Origin: Dipteronia dyeriana
Lineage: Eukaryota > Streptophyta > Magnoliopsida > Sapindales > Sapindaceae
Assembly: GCA_032871835.1 (NCBI GenBank)
Contig: CM065297.1
Coordinates: 17,529,098-17,593,097, forward strand
Length of the DNA: 64,000 bases
Direction of reading: 5' to 3'
Below, piece after piece: positions 22,848 to 35,820 of this stretch (positions are counted from its first letter, which is position 1; each line of letters opens with the position of its first letter). A program made the translations under genes and the position numbers. The notes below the pieces were generated by a model that searched no databases, was not told the DNA's origin, and saw only the letters and a program-made list of their open reading frames with translations.

Positions 22848-24454
22848 CGAAACAAATTATGGTGTGTTTAATATCAATCTAAAGGGGGGCGGGGAATGAA
22901 TAGATTTTAATCAAGTTTACCCAATTTTTGTTAATGGCCAATTAAAAGAAAATACTCCTAACTAGTCACAATAATAAAACATGTGTAACAAATGCAGAAA
23001 TAAAATGAACACTTGATCTTTACGTGGAAACCCTCCAAATGGGAAAAACCACGAACTATTAAGTGCATCACACTCCCACTCGAACCTCGAATCCACTAAT
23101 GGTAAAGGTATTACAACCTAATCCCGATATATAATCCACCACCACTACATAATCCTGGTATGAGTGAACCTAGTCCAACTTGCTTACGATTTAAGCTACC
23201 TAATCCCGGAAGCAACACAAGTCTTACTTCTCAATGAAGAGATAAAATGGCCTATGTGAATATATGATGATATTCAAAGAATAAACAAGGCTAGGTAACC
23301 TTATATGCTTATCTAGGATAATGAGATGACATTTAAAACAATCATAGATATCAAGAGCTAAATGGCATGGCTTAAAGCTTAGCTAAACATAGATCAAACA
23401 ATCCTATAAATCTATCACAATACAACACTCAATCATATCATCACAAACAATCTCTATTTGAATCTAGAATATATTCTAAGAGCATGCAAATGATAAAAGA
23501 GATGGCTTGGTAAGAAAACCACTAAACTTATATGAAGATAGTGAGAAACTTACCAAACAAGATATGATGATGATTAACCATGGATGCACTCTATATAGTC
23601 ATAGATGATGCAAGATGATGTTTTTAAGATCAAAGGAAAAGCTTTGAGTGTATAAAGGTGAGTTCTTGAAAGATGTTTTCTCTTGAAAAGTGTTCTAAGA
23701 GAAAAGAATGAAAAAAGGAACTTTTGAAACAACCTGAATTATATGGGTCAAAAATGAAGTGTTGTCATTTTGAAAAAAGGTTGCTAGATCAACGTAGTGT
23801 GAGGGTATGTGCACAGGTCTGGACCCGCGTAGTGACCCATGCACACCAGCGCTAAGCCACACAGTGTCCGCTTAAGGGTCTCAACTAGAGAGATGCAAAA
23901 ATCTCAACCAGTGAAATGCACGGGTTCCAACTCGCGTAAGTGTCCGCACATTGACCTGACACTAAGAGATTGAAAATCCTCAATCTTCTCATTACGCAGG
24001 TAGTGCACGGGTAGGCACCCTATTATGGATTTTTCAAAGTGAAAAATCCACCATACCAAAACACACATTGAATGCAAGGTAAAACAATGAAGCACACACA
24101 CATAACAATTCAAAAATAACAATTCAAATACAAATGAGTGTGTGTGTGTGTGAGAGAGAGAGAGAGCAACACATAATGCATGTCAATTCAAATGCAAAGA
24201 TGTGATCAAAATAAACATACAAGAAGAGTTATCAAATCATGAAAGCACACATATAAACACACAACATATACTCATAAGAATAATGCATGAGTTGCGAGTG
24301 TGTGCAACTATCTCTTTAAAGCAAGCAAGCATTTAGAATTTTACCTTTGGTGCTTATTCTTTTGAGGTCTTGAGAGCCTAAGCTACCTTTATATAAAAAC
24401 CCCAACATATGGTTTGTTCACGAAATAAGCACATCAATAAATGAGGACTTTACA
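22848..24454 (-). repeat. 3' LTR of element C
   Basis: 1607 bp. On the minus strand it starts TGTAAAGTCC and ends GTTTCG, the last base position changed from the canonical CA. It contains a (TG)n/(GA)n microsatellite at about 24134-24167 and an ACGTGGAAACCCTCC block near 23023. The PPT-like purine stretch lies at 24455-24470. Confidence 0.88.
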
Positions 24455-25636
24455 ATCTTCTTTTTGGCTATTTCGTGACAAAACCACCACTCACATTGAG
24501 CCTCACATAAAAACAAATAAAACACCGATAAGATATTCAACATTATAAAGAGACATAAAAAAAAAACTTCAACTCTTCAATCTTCAATCTCTTGTAGAAC
24601 TATCAACCCTACACAACAAAACAATAACAAATACACTTTCCAAACCAAGTGTATGTGAAATGATTAAGTGAAAATAAAAAGTACTTGCATTTAAGAAACT
24701 AAGAACAAAATCATGCAATATATGTAAATGCAATGCTCCCCCTCAATATGTAATCTCCCCAACATGCCAACTCCCCAACTCCCCATTACCATATACTATT
24801 ACCCTTTTTTACCATGATATAGGTAAAGGAGTAGTCCCTAATCGGGTCACTTAAGGCAAAGAGAGAAATGAGCATACAAGATATATGCATTATCATATAT
24901 GCCATATTTATGCAACTCAATTAATAGGAGAGAAAAAAGGAGATTTATTTTAAGAAAATGTGTGAAACAAAAAATGCTTTGCATACAAGACGTGTTGCAT
25001 TCAAGTCTAAAAACAATGGTATTTGGCAAAGCAAATGAAAAAGGTTTCAAATTGAATTCAAATCAATTTCACCATTTGTCATGAGAGAAGCAAGGATATA
25101 GTGTTTTCAAAGATGTCAAGTTTTAAGAGCACTATATCCAACTTTATAAGCAAAACATGGCATGAGTGACTTTGCACCATATTTAATTTTTCTGGGTAAG
25201 ATACCTATATGATAGTAGTCATGTTCACCTAATAAAGAAAGAGAAACATTGATTAAACATTTGAGTCTCACTAGCATTTTCACACATTGTTTTACATTTG
25301 ACAATTGCAATCATCAATTCATGCTTTATCATTTTTTTTCATTAGCATGTCATTAAAGAATCATCATGTCATGGAGATAACTATAGGTCATTCAACATGT
25401 ACTTCCTATGTAGATCTCCTAGTCTAAAAATGCATGTTTGAACATAAATATGACATGGATTGTAATCAAAACAAGGTTCACACTTATTGAATAAATTATA
25501 ACATAATTATAAGTGCAACCAAGCTACTCAAGCAATCAATAAAAAGAGCATAAACATTTCAAAATTTTTGCATGCAACAAGTATACAATAGCTCTCTTTA
25601 CTTGAGTTCCCCATATGGGGTCAAATCCAAAATTCA
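24455..25636 (-). other. Noncoding 3' region of element C
   Basis: This lies between the end of pol and the PPT. It shares blocks with D at 4770-5980, including the segment around GCATGTTTGAACATAAATAT and the GATATAGTG/ATATCC stretches. Only short ORFs occur, none with a recognisable domain. SIRE relatives may carry an env-like gene here, but none is visible. Confidence 0.6.
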
Positions 25637-28600
25637 TCACTCCACATGGCAAATCCCAATAGATCTACTAAGTGTTTTAAATTGAGTAGCATCTATGGGT
25701 TTAGTAAATAAGTCCCCTAGTTGATCATTAATACATACATGTTCAAGTACTATGCATTTATTCTTATCTAGTTCTCTAATGAAATGATGGCAGATGTCAA
25801 TATGTTAGTTTTAGAATGTTGAACTGGATTCTTGGAAATATTAATAGCACTCATGTTATCACAAAAGAGAGTGAGAGTACCTTGGTTAAATCCGTAGTCC
25901 ACTAGCATTTGCTTCATCCAAAAGAGTTGTGTGCATCCACTCCCCGTGGCTATGTACTCCGCCTCCGCCGTAGACAAGGAAATTGAGTTTTGCTTCTTGC
26001 AAAACCAAAAGACTAGATTGTTCCCAAGGAAGAAGCAAACGTCTGATGTACTTTTCCTATCATCACAATTTCCTGCCCAATACACATCACTAAAGCCTAC
26101 AAGACTAGCATTAGTGTCAAAAGAGTACCAAATCCCATAATTGGATGTCCCATTCACATAGCGAATTATTCTCTTAACGGAAGAGAGATGAGACTCCTTA
26201 GGATCCGATTGGTACCTAGCACACACACCCACACTAAAAGAAATACCGGGCCTACTTACGGTCATGTAAAGCAAGCTACCAATCATGCCCTGATATAGTG
26301 TTTGTTCCACACTTTTACCACTAGCATCCTTGCTTAGCTTCAAAATGGTACTCACGGGTGTATCATAATGTTTGGCATTTTCAAGGCTAAAGTTTTTCAC
26401 TAGGTTTTTGGCATATTTAGATTGGGACATGAAGATCCCATCATCCATTTGCTTAATTTGCAACCCAAGGAAGTAACTTAGCTCACCAACAAGACTCGTC
26501 TCAAATTCATGAGACATGACATCAACAAATTATTGGACTTTGGTGTTGTTGGTGGAGCCAAAAACTATATCATCAATATAGATTTGAGCTATGAAGAGCT
26601 CATCATTATCTTTCTTGATGAATAGAGTCTTGTTAACTCTACCCCTTGAGTAGCCATTGTCAACAAGATATAGAGTGAGGCGCTCATACCAAGCCCTCGA
26701 TGCTCGTTTCAACCCGTATAAAGCCTTCTTGAGACGATAGACATGATCGGGGTGGTGTGGATCTACAAACCCTTTAGGTTGCTCAACAAACACTTCCTCT
26801 TGCAAGAATTCATTGAGAAAGGCACTCTTAACATCCATTTGATGCAATTTGAACTTGTGCACATAAGAGATGGATAAAAGAAGCCTAAAGGACTCTAGAG
26901 GGCTAACCAGAGCAAAAGTCTCCTCAAAGTCGATACCCTCAATTTGAAAGTATCCTTATGCTACAAGCCTAGCCTTGTTTCGTACAGTGTTTCCATCTTC
27001 ATCCGATTTATTCCTATAAACCTATTTGGTGTCTATCACATTAGTATTCTTAGGCCTAAGAACTAGAGTCCAAACCTCATTCCTTTGGAATTGGTTTAGA
27101 TCTTCTTGTATGGCAAGAACCCAAAATTCATCGTTTAAGGATTCATCAACCTTCTTGGGTTATATTTCAGAGGTGTTGCATGTGTAGCTAATTAAATTAG
27201 CCATTTGATGCCTAGTTCTAACACCCTCATTAACCTCTCAAATGATGTCATCTTTATCATGGAGTTTCCTAACCCGTGTAGTGGGTTCACTAGAGTTCAA
27301 GAGAGGAACTCTATCAATAGGTGTTGTGATATCATCATCAAGATTAGACTTTCCAACATTAGGAGTCTCCACAACCTTTTTCAAGGGAGAGTCATCAACT
27401 ATAGCTACCTCCTCTTCATGGTTATTAGATTTGAGTCTTGTATCATCAATGACAATACTGGATAATTCCATGACGGTTTGAGTCTTCAAATTGAAAACTC
27501 TATAGGCTCTACGATTCAAGGCATAACCAATAAAGATACCATAATCACTCTTAGCATCAAATTTTCCAAGTTGATCACGGTCATTTAAAATGTAGCATTT
27601 ACTTCCAAAATTGTGGAAGTAGCAACATTACATGAGCCATCTCTTGAAGGACCATATTCTTCCTCACAACAACTCCATTTTGTTAAGGTGTCCTAGGAGC
27701 CGAAAACTCATGAGAAATGCCTAGACTATTGCAATAGTTTTCAAAATGGCATTCTCAAAATCCTTCACATGGTCACTTCTAATCCGTTTAATACTTTTAA
27801 TGTTAGAGTTCATTTCATTTTAAATTTTGGTACAAAGCATTTTAAACTTATCAAAAGTTTCAGATTTTTCTCTAAGAAAATAAGTCCATGTGTACATAGA
27901 GAAATCATCTACACAAACAAAAATGTATCATTTTTCACCTAAGCTCTCGGTTTGCATAGGAACCATAAGATCCATAAGGAGAAGCTCTAGGGGCTCCTTG
28001 GTGGAGATGTACTTGCCCTCTTTGTGCATACTCTTGGTTTGTTTCCCTTGTTGGCAAGGTCCACAAACACTATTGAGTTTCTTTCCAAGTTTGGGTAGGC
28101 CTCGCACAACATTGAACATATCTAAGATTTGTAAATCCCGATAGTTCATGTGGCCAAGTCTTTCATGCCACATTGTAAGAAACTATACTAGCTTCAAGAT
28201 AAAAACAATTGTCACTATATCTCATTCCTTTTAACAAGACGGAAAGTCCTTCATTACTTAAGTGTGAAATGCTTATCAAATTGGCTTTTAGGCCATCAAC
28301 AAACAAATCATTGGACAATGAGGGTAATCCAGGAATGGAAATGGTTCCTTTCCCCCCAACTTATTTCTTGGATCCATCACCAAATATGACATTTCCTCAT
28401 TCCTCCATGACAAGAGTCTCAAAGAAACTCTTGTTTCCCATCATGTGCCTAGAGCACTCACTATCCAAATACCATAAATTAGAAGAATTTTCCTTTAAGG
28501 CAATTTGTGCAACATGGCAAAAATGTTCATCTCTTCTAATCCACATAGGTGAAACATTTTCTTTCCTAGTGGTCAATGGTATATGGGCTCTAGATGTCCT

Positions 28601-28690
28601 AGGATCATGCAAAAGTGTTTCATTTTTCCTAGTGACATGCATCTTGGCTTTAGCCTTTTTCTTCTCTATCATGCTTTCAATTATACACAA
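25637..28690 (-). pseudogene. Pol of element C: protease, integrase, reverse transcriptase, RNase H (broken)
   Basis: In order on the minus strand. A CHFCGIEGHI-type Cys/His segment (near 28745-28715) precedes a charged linker. The aspartic protease motif is WYLDSECSRHMMG (about 28470-28432), where the usual DSG is DSE. A GAG-pre-integrase stretch WHERLGHMNYRDL with VCGPCQQGKQ lies at 28170-28040. The integrase middle is shifted in frame, and its end SRAYRVFN-type block is near 27510. Reverse transcriptase spans about 27180-26530: MDVKSAFLNEFLQEEVFVEQ, LYGLKRASRAWYERL and the catalytic YIDD in IYIDDIVFGST. RNase H spans about 26230-25790, with STAEAEYIATGSGCTQLFW and LFCDNMSAINISKNP. The tail DLFTKPIDATQF ends near 25637. 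These enzymes copy and integrate the element. Several frameshifts (near 26525, 27220, 27920 and 25775) disable it. Confidence 0.88.
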
Positions 28691-28938
28691 TTTTATATAA
28701 CGAAAGCAATTTGGTCAAATGTGACCTTCAATACCACAAAAATGACATGTAGGGATAAAGTTAGGAATCATACCATAACCTTGAAGATGCATTGGAGCTT
28801 TTCCATTTCTTTATGGTTGTCTTGGTTGTTGTTGATGATCTCTCCTTCTTTGTTGTTGAACAAAACTTGATTGCTTCCTTGTTGAGCTTGTATGATAGAT
28901 CTCTTCCCTTGATGGGTTTTTGGTTGAGAGAAGTTAGC

Positions 28939-30576
28939 TTAAGGTAGACTTCTTGGTGCCACTTTCACTTGCGCACTTCTTGAACACTCTCCTATGTCAA
29001 GTCTCTTCCTAGGTGATTGATGAGGAGAAGACTCATTGAGGTTCACGCTCTTGACAAATATGGTCTTGCTTGAAGTGGAGGACATCTTTTCATCTTCAAA
29101 CCCAAGACCCCTCTTGTCATTTGGTCTCTTTCCAACCTCTAACATGTGGTCAAGTTTTTTAGTGCTAGATTCCATCTTGGTCATCAATTCTCTAGCATCT
29201 TCAAGCTCTTTCTTCAACCCTTCTTCACTCATCTTAGATAAGTCTAACTCATTTCTTAGCTTATCTTCAATCTCCATAGTTCTCATTAGTTCTTTACTTA
29301 GTTGGTCAACTCGAGTTGAGAGCTCTAGGTTTTCTTCTTTTAATCTCCTAATCTCTTCCTTGTTCTTTAATCTTGAACTCTCAAACTTGGCCATATAGCC
29401 TTTGAGATCCATCATATCCACACTTCCATTTATGGATTGTGATAAAGATTCATCATCACTTGAGTCATTTTCCTTTTGACTCACATCCTCTTCTTCACTA
29501 GCACATTTGCTCTTGTGAAAAGATGTAAAGGTTATGAAGTTATCCATAAGTTTTTCATCATTCGAAGACTCATTTTCTTCGTTGGAGTTATCACTTTCAC
29601 TCCATGTGGCAGCCATCACTTTTCCATTTTTCTTAACATTGTGATTGGCACATTCGGGGTTAAAGTGACCTATCCCACCACATTCATAGCATCGTACCCC
29701 TTTCTTTTTGGTCTTTTCTTGCCTAGGCTCAAATTTCTTGAAGGGAGTCTTTTTCTTCAAGTCTTGACCCTTGGATCAAAAACCTTTCTTCTTTGACTTG
29801 TAGAATTTCTTGAACTTTCCCATCAACAAGGCCATTTCTTCATCTGAATCATCAATCTCTTCCTTCTCATCTTTGGAGGCTTTCAAGGCAAGTCCCTTTT
29901 GCTTTTTAGGAGGTGTGGAGATAGGACCCTTACTAGATTCATAAGCTAGAAGCGTCCCAATCACCTTACTCGGCTTCATATCCTTGTAAGAGCTATTCTT
30001 CTCTAAAGCCGTCACCTTATACTCAAATCTATCCGGTAGAGATCTCATAATTTTTTGCTTGATTGTCCTATCTGAATACGGCTCACCAAGTTGATGACTT
30101 TGATTCACAATGTTCATCAACCTTACTTCAAAGTCGCTAAAGCATTTGTTCTTATCTATCCTAAGCAACTCAAATTGCATTTGAAGAATTTGAAGTTTTG
30201 ATTTCTTAACAACTTCAGTTCCCTCATGTGCAACCTCCAGAATGTCCCATGCCTCCTTAGCTATCCTAGTGTTTTCAACCAACTTATATTGATTCTCATC
30301 CATTGCACATAGGAGGGCATGCATTGCCTTCCGATTCCATTTCGATGCCTCAAACTCTTGTGTGTTCCATAATGCTTTCGGCCTGAGTACATCCTCTATT
30401 CCATCCGTAGGAGTCATCATCGGTGGTGTGTAGCCGTCTTCAACTGCCATCCATGCCCTATCATGGATTTGACAAATGTACGACTCCATCTTGCATTTAC
30501 AAGAGGCATAATTCAACCCAGAGAGTAGGGAAGGTCAAGTGCTAGAAATGCCCTCGTTTCCACCGTTTCCACTCAT
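28939..30576 (-). pseudogene. Gag of element C (broken)
   Basis: The start codon is at 30576 (MSGNGGNEGISST) and is followed by an in-frame stop at codon 14. Then come the LNYASCKCKMESYI block and a UBN2-type Gag core with LGEPYSDRTIKQKIMRSLP (about 30110-30050). After KKKGF there is a second in-frame stop (29778-29776); reading continues in the same frame into the zinc knuckle CYECGGIGHFNPEC (about 29695-29650). A long acidic/coiled-coil part rich in Glu, Lys and Ser follows, then basic sequence to 28939. This is the usual layout of a SIRE-like Gag. Both stops are single-codon changes. Confidence 0.85.
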
Positions 30577-30685
30577 TGTGTTTATGAATGAATGAAATGA
30601 ATTCAAGTGTATGAATGATCAACACAAACACACAAAATGAAAAGCACACCAAAATGAGCAAGGATCACTTATGTATGTCTAGAAA

Positions 30686-30702
30686 CCAGCTCTGATACCA
30701 AT
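30686..30702 (-). other. Primer-binding site of element C
   Basis: The minus strand reads TGGTATCAGAGCTGG directly after the LTR. This is the complement expected for the 3' end of plant initiator methionine tRNA, the usual primer of Ty1/copia elements. Confidence 0.88.
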
Positions 30703-31964
30703 TGAAACAAATTATGGTGTGTTTAATATCAATCTAGAGGGGGTGAATAGATTTTAATCAAATTTACCCAATTTTCATTAATGACCAACTAGACGAAAAT
30801 ACCTCTAACTAGTCACAATAATAAAACAAGTGGAACAATTGCAGAATTAAAATGAACACTTGATCTTTACGTGGAAACCCTCCAAATGGGAAAAACCACA
30901 GGCTGTTAAGTGCGCCACACTCGAACCTTGAATTCACAAATGGTAAAGGAATTACAACCTAATCTCGGTATATAATCCACCACCACTACATAATCCCAGT
31001 ATGAGTGAACCTAGTCCAAATTATTTACGATTTAAGCTACCTAATCCCGGAAGCAACACAAGTCTTACTTCTCAATGAAGAGATAAAATGGCCTATGTGA
31101 ATATATGATGATATTCAAAGAACAAACAAGGCTAGGGAACCTTATATGCTTATCTAGGATAATGAGATGACATTTAAAACAATCCTAGACATCAAGAGCT
31201 AAATGACATGGCATAAAGCTTAGCTAAACATAGATCAAACAATCCTATGAAGCTATCACAATACAACACTCAATCATGTTTTCACAAACAATCTCTATTT
31301 GTATCTAGAATATATTCTAAGAGCATACAAAAGATAAAAGAGATGGCTTGGTAAGAAAACCACTTAACTTATATGAAGATAGTGAGAAACTTATCAAACA
31401 AGGTGTGATGATGCTTAACCATGTATGGATGCACTCTATATAGTCATAGATGATGCACGATGATGTTTTTAAGATCAAAGGAAAATCTTTGAGTGTATAA
31501 AAGTGAGTTCTTGAATGTTGTTTTCTCTTGAAAAGTTTTCTAAGAGAAAAGAATGAAAAATGGAACTCTTGATATGACCTGAATATGAAAAGGCACATTT
31601 ATATGGGCCAAAAATGAAGTGTTGTCGTTTTGAAAAAAGCTTACCAAATCAGTGTGGTGCGTAGGTCAGGACCCGCGCAGTGACCCGCACACACCTATGC
31701 TAGGTCGTGCAAATGTCCGCGCAAGGGCTTCAACCAGAGAGATGCAAAATCTCAACCAGTGAATGCGCGCAACTGCCCTCGCATTGACCTGACACTGAAA
31801 GATTGAAAATCCTCAATCTTCTCATTGTGCGGGTAGGCACCCGCGTATAGACCCGTGCACTGCCCTATTATGGATTTTTCAAAGTGAAAAGTCCACCACA
31901 CTAAAACACACAATGAATGCAAGGTAAACCAATGAAGCACACATGTATAACAATTCAAATGCAA

Positions 31965-31997
<33 letters not shown>

Positions 31998-32207
31998 CAA
32001 CACAAAATGTATGTTAATTCAAATGCAAAGATGTGATCAAAATAAACATGCAAGAAGAGTTATCAAATCAGGAAAGCACACATATAAACACATAACATAT
32101 ACTCACAAGAATTATGCATGAGTTGTGAGTGTGTGCAACTATCTCTTCAAAACAAGCAAGCACTTAGAATTTTACCTTTTGTGCTTCTTCTCTTAAGGTC
32201 TTGAGAG

Positions 32208-32241
<34 letters not shown>

Positions 32242-32290
32242 CATGTGGTTTGTTCACGAAATAAGCCAATCAATAAATGAGGACTTTGCA
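30703..32290 (-). repeat. 5' LTR of element C
   Basis: 1588 bp. The plus-strand reading starts TGAAACAAATTATGG and ends GGACTTTGCA. It agrees with the 3' LTR at roughly nine positions in ten by eye, apart from a 32-base poly-C tract. It contains a (GT)n(GA)n microsatellite near 31965-31998. Confidence 0.88.
32208..32239. repeat. Poly-C tract (32 C) in the 5' LTR of element C
   Basis: The 3' LTR has about 27 mixed bases (CCTAAGCTACC...AAAACCCC) between GAGAG and AACAT. This copy has an uninterrupted run of 32 C at the same place. It may be real mononucleotide expansion, or a sequencing or assembly error. Confidence 0.9.
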
Positions 32291-32295
32291 GTGTT

Positions 32296-34924
32296 TGATC
32301 ATGGTAAGCCTCGATGTCACACTTGGGTGAAAAGAATAATGTAAAAGGAAACCCAGCCTGAATGTGAGAAGAAAATCCTCGAAGAGAGGTCGGAAAAATC
32401 ATGCATCAACGTAAAAATGGTCAGTTTATTAAGATACTTATCATTCTTGAAGCAAATCTGATCAGTTTAATAAGACACTTGATCAGACCAAGGTAACTAG
32501 ATACTTGGATAAACCAGTCAAATCTAACAAAAACTTGACCCAATTAAGCTAATGAATTACTCAAACTTAATGCCAATTAATGAGACACTTAGCTAAATTA
32601 AGTTAAATGAGGTATTCAGCTTAGACGAAAAAAAAAATAGACTTGGTCTCAAGGCATTCAAGTATTTTTACTATGTACACGTTTACGAGTGTGCAGGTAA
32701 ACAAAACTGATCAGAAAAATTGGCCAAAGAGCAATGCTTGGCCAAACGAGATAAAAAAAAAATCAAACCGGTCAAAATCAGGACGAAGAGCCAATTCATG
32801 CTAAATGCCTTGGATGTCCTGGTAAAAAAAAAGACCAATCAATAAGAAAGATCAATCAAAAAGAAAATATGAGTGGGTGCAAATAAAGCATTGTCAACAT
32901 AAGAACTGACTAGATGCAAAGAAAGCACCGTTAACGATCCTACCATTTAGAAAAACAAAAGGGGGCACAAAGCTCCAATGGGTAAGTTCACGTAGAAGCA
33001 GTAAGAAAAATTTCGAACGTTAGATCAGAGCCACCTGAGCCGAACACTTTGAGATTGACTTGGTTTGCTAAAAATCAAGTAAAAACCCCGAAAGTATGTA
33101 TAAACTTAAATCTGGTCAGGATCCCCATGGTGCAAAATAAACGTTCAAGTTGCCCTGAGCTAAAGCCTAAATCATTATCTGTCAGCCGAGCGAGCTTCTA
33201 GAACAATTTGCAAGAAATACAAAAGCGAGAGAACAGTTGCAAAAGAGCTAATAATGAAATATTAGTCAGAATGTCTAAATATAATAACCGATCTATAAGA
33301 AGATCTGTCAGAAAGAATATAGATCTACAATAAAGATCAGCCAAAATGAAGATCGGTCTATAAGAAAAATCAACCAAAAAGAAGACCAGTGTATAAGAAT
33401 GATCAGTCAAAATGAAGAATCTAACCTACGAGAAAAAGATCAGGGAGATCCAGGGCGAGCACTCGGAATGTCCCGTCTAAAAAAAATTAAAAAATTACTC
33501 GGGCCAACAAACAGGGTAGAAAGTCTACTCGGCATAATGAAAAGAAAAGCAAACTTGTGCCTAAAGCATGTTTCTAATCCTGCACATCGATATCAACTCA
33601 TAAATGATGAGGGAGCTAGGGGGTAGATTCCAAGCAACATGGACCCTTAGAGAACGAGAGCACCCAACTCTCCATAAACATGTATATATGGCAGTGGCCT
33701 TAAGGGGTGGATATTAAGAAGCACAATCTCCATGGAACACAATCTTACTTTCGAGAGAGCAAAGGCATCTACCATATTTTTCTTAAATTGTGAGGATATA
33801 CGCTACTCAGAAATACCCTAATCAAGTTTTTCTTACGGTATTCAACCTTGAAATTTAATTTCAAGCAATCTTGAGCATTAAAACTTTGAAAGATCATTGG
33901 AACTTGCCTTTAAGTGATATTCTATGCACGACGATAAAAGCATAGACTAATGGAGCATGGTCAGAAGAAAAGACGAGAAAGTTGAATGCATGATGATGGC
34001 GAAAAAAGTGCTCGTGCAAAGGGAACACAATGAAAGCAAGCGAAGCAAAAAAAAAGTGAGGGGGTAGAAACATGACAATCACACAAAAAAAAGGCGCTTA
34101 AACGACTGAGTGAAGTATCAAAAAGTTGGGACCTCCTTGGAATAAAGAGACTTAAAATCAGCTGAGCACCAAACCTCAAGTGCCAATCTATTCAGCTCGC
34201 TGTGGCGGTTCAACTCGTCAAATCTATTCAGCTCGGGGAAATAACTTAACAAGCCGTTATCATTCCATTCAGATTGTTGGATTTTTACCCCTTCAATAAA
34301 AAAAATGTCAAGCTCGACTCAGTGTACATTGAGATCAAATAAGAAAATATATCTCAAAAATCAATGCTCGTGGAGATAGCAGTTCATCAAACACGATTAG
34401 AACCAAATGCAAGTAAGAATTTTCAATTATGTTTGTACAAAAAAAGTGTTTTTTTGTTGCAGAAATACTAGTTAGAAGGCCTTAAAGAAGAAAGTATACC
34501 ACGTACCAAATCTTTATAGCACAGAAGTGCACACTGGGCATTACTGAAGTATACAAGGTAAAAATTATAAGAAATGAGGAGTTAAAGGAGATATCTAAGT
34601 CTTCCATCTCAACATTCTTTCAGCACCTCTCGAAAGAGAGCCATAAAAGAAATATCATAAGTTGATCACTTAAAAAGATGACTGATCATTTGGCAATTAG
34701 ACACGGTCCGACCAGACTAAGTGCACGTTCATCTCACAATAAACTAGCCAGAGGCATCTCAGTGACCAGATCTATATCCCGAAGACACTGACAAATAGGT
34801 CCTAAAATGTATCTCAGCAATATAACCTGTCTTGAAGATTATCAGTTTGCAAGAGTAAAAAAAAAAGGAGGAGAACTATTCAAATCCCTTTCATCGAGTC
34901 GTCAATAACTCATCTCGCGGATTT
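32296..34924 (+). other. 3' half of the interior of element B
   Basis: Noncoding, A-rich, with GATCAGTTTAATAAGA-type motifs near 32410-32500 that are single relics of the unit forming arrays in A. A roughly 33-bp array lies at 33285-33425, with a GGGAGCTAGGGGG purine motif near 33609. No gag or pol domain is seen. The PPT follows. Confidence 0.6.
33285..33425. repeat. ~33-bp tandem array in element B
   Basis: A GATCTATAAGAA-like core recurs near 33291, 33323, 33356 and 33389, with CAGCCAAAATGA/CAGTCAAAATGA between. I did not find this unit in A. Confidence 0.65.
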
Positions 34925-34934
34925 GAGGGGGTAT
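34925..34934 (+). other. Polypurine tract of element B
   Basis: GAGGGGGTAT directly precedes the 3' LTR start TGTTATATG. It is the plus-strand primer site and matches the tract of A. Confidence 0.82.
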
Positions 34935-35815
34935 TGTTATATGTTTTTTTCGTCAGTATGACACACCATCAAAGCTAGCAGGTAATGCAAAAATATAGTG
35001 ATTCCACGTCATCAAAAGTCAACCAATCAACGAGAGGGACATTGGCAAATGACATGTCATTAAGAAAATTGATATGGAAGTTAGAAGCGTATGCTCCAAG
35101 TAGTCCAGTAAAAGAAGTCTTAATGAGCGAAGATCTCTACTCAGCAAGATTTACTCGGCCAAAACAGGAAATATGACCATATCAGGACACGCCATATCAA
35201 GCGAAGATTCACTCAGATACTAAATCTAATAATCATACTCCAATAAAGGAATATTAATATTTCCTTTTGAATATTTACCTTCAGTAACACAGAATTCTAA
35301 TTAAGAAGAAACTCATATCTTCTAGAAAGATAAACATCAAACGGGAAATAAGTCCTAAACGGACTATATTACTAAAATCCTAAAAAGATTCTAATTAATG
35401 AATCCACCACTCGTACGATAAGAACTGGGGAAACCCTAGATCGAACCATATAAATACATCCATGTATTCATTATAACAGAACATAATCATCATCAACATG
35501 AACAATCATGTGAGAGATAAGTGAGTATTGAGAGTTGTAATTAATCTATTTATAGTAGATCTCTTCTCGCCGTCACGGGTACCATGGATGTTTCCCCACC
35601 TTGGGGTTTTACCACATAAAATATGGGTTATGTTTGACTTTGTCTTTATTTCCTACTTTTCTACATTATCATTCACAAATATGAGCAAATTGTATCACAT
35701 CCACGTGGGGAAAGAGGTTTAGATTATTCAACATTGAACTAGTTAAAGCTTTGATCTACCTACGTGTTAATGTGTTGGCGGTTGACTTTTCAACGATCCA
35801 AAATCACCGCCAACA
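34935..35815 (+). repeat. 3' LTR of element B
   Basis: 881 bp, TGTTATATG to GCCAACA, with TATAAATA at 35449-35456 and the shared CATGGATGTTTCCCC / GGGTTTTACCACATAAAA block near 35583-35622. It is followed by the duplication AGCCT. Confidence 0.92.
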
Positions 35816-35820
35816 AGCCT

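Larger units (their letters stand above)
22848..32290 (-). mobile_element. Element C: full-structure SIRE-like Ty1/copia retrotransposon inside B
   Basis: LTRs at 22848-24454 and 30703-32290 flank a 6.2-kb interior. On the minus strand this holds an initiator-Met PBS, gag, protease, integrase, reverse transcriptase, RNase H, a 1.2-kb noncoding tail and the PPT. The putative 5-bp target duplication is GTGTA (22843-22847) / GTGTT (32291-32295), one mismatch. The 1.6-kb LTR and motifs such as VEQPKGF and IYIDDIVFGST fit the SIRE/Maximus lineage. Stops and frameshifts in gag and pol make it inactive. There is no env-like ORF after pol. Confidence 0.9.
16225..35815 (+). mobile_element. Element B: LARD-like gypsy-type retrotransposon inside the CACTA
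   Basis: Two LTRs (16225-17089 and 34935-35815) are flanked by the 5-bp duplication AGCCT (16220-16224 and 35816-35820). PBS and PPT sit in the right places for a plus-strand element. Removing C leaves about 10.1 kb. The roughly 8.4-kb interior has no recognisable gag or pol, which fits the definition of a large retrotransposon derivative. By eye the two LTRs agree at roughly nine positions in ten, so the insertion is not recent. The interior is colinear with A. Confidence 0.92.

Noticed and set aside
29036..29398. 120-residue plus-strand ORF within element C
   Set aside because: Antisense shadow of the coiled-coil part of gag.
22848..32290. Interpretation that C supplies the coding region of element B
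   Set aside because: C has its own LTRs, a different PBS, copia-type domain order, opposite strand and its own putative target duplication.
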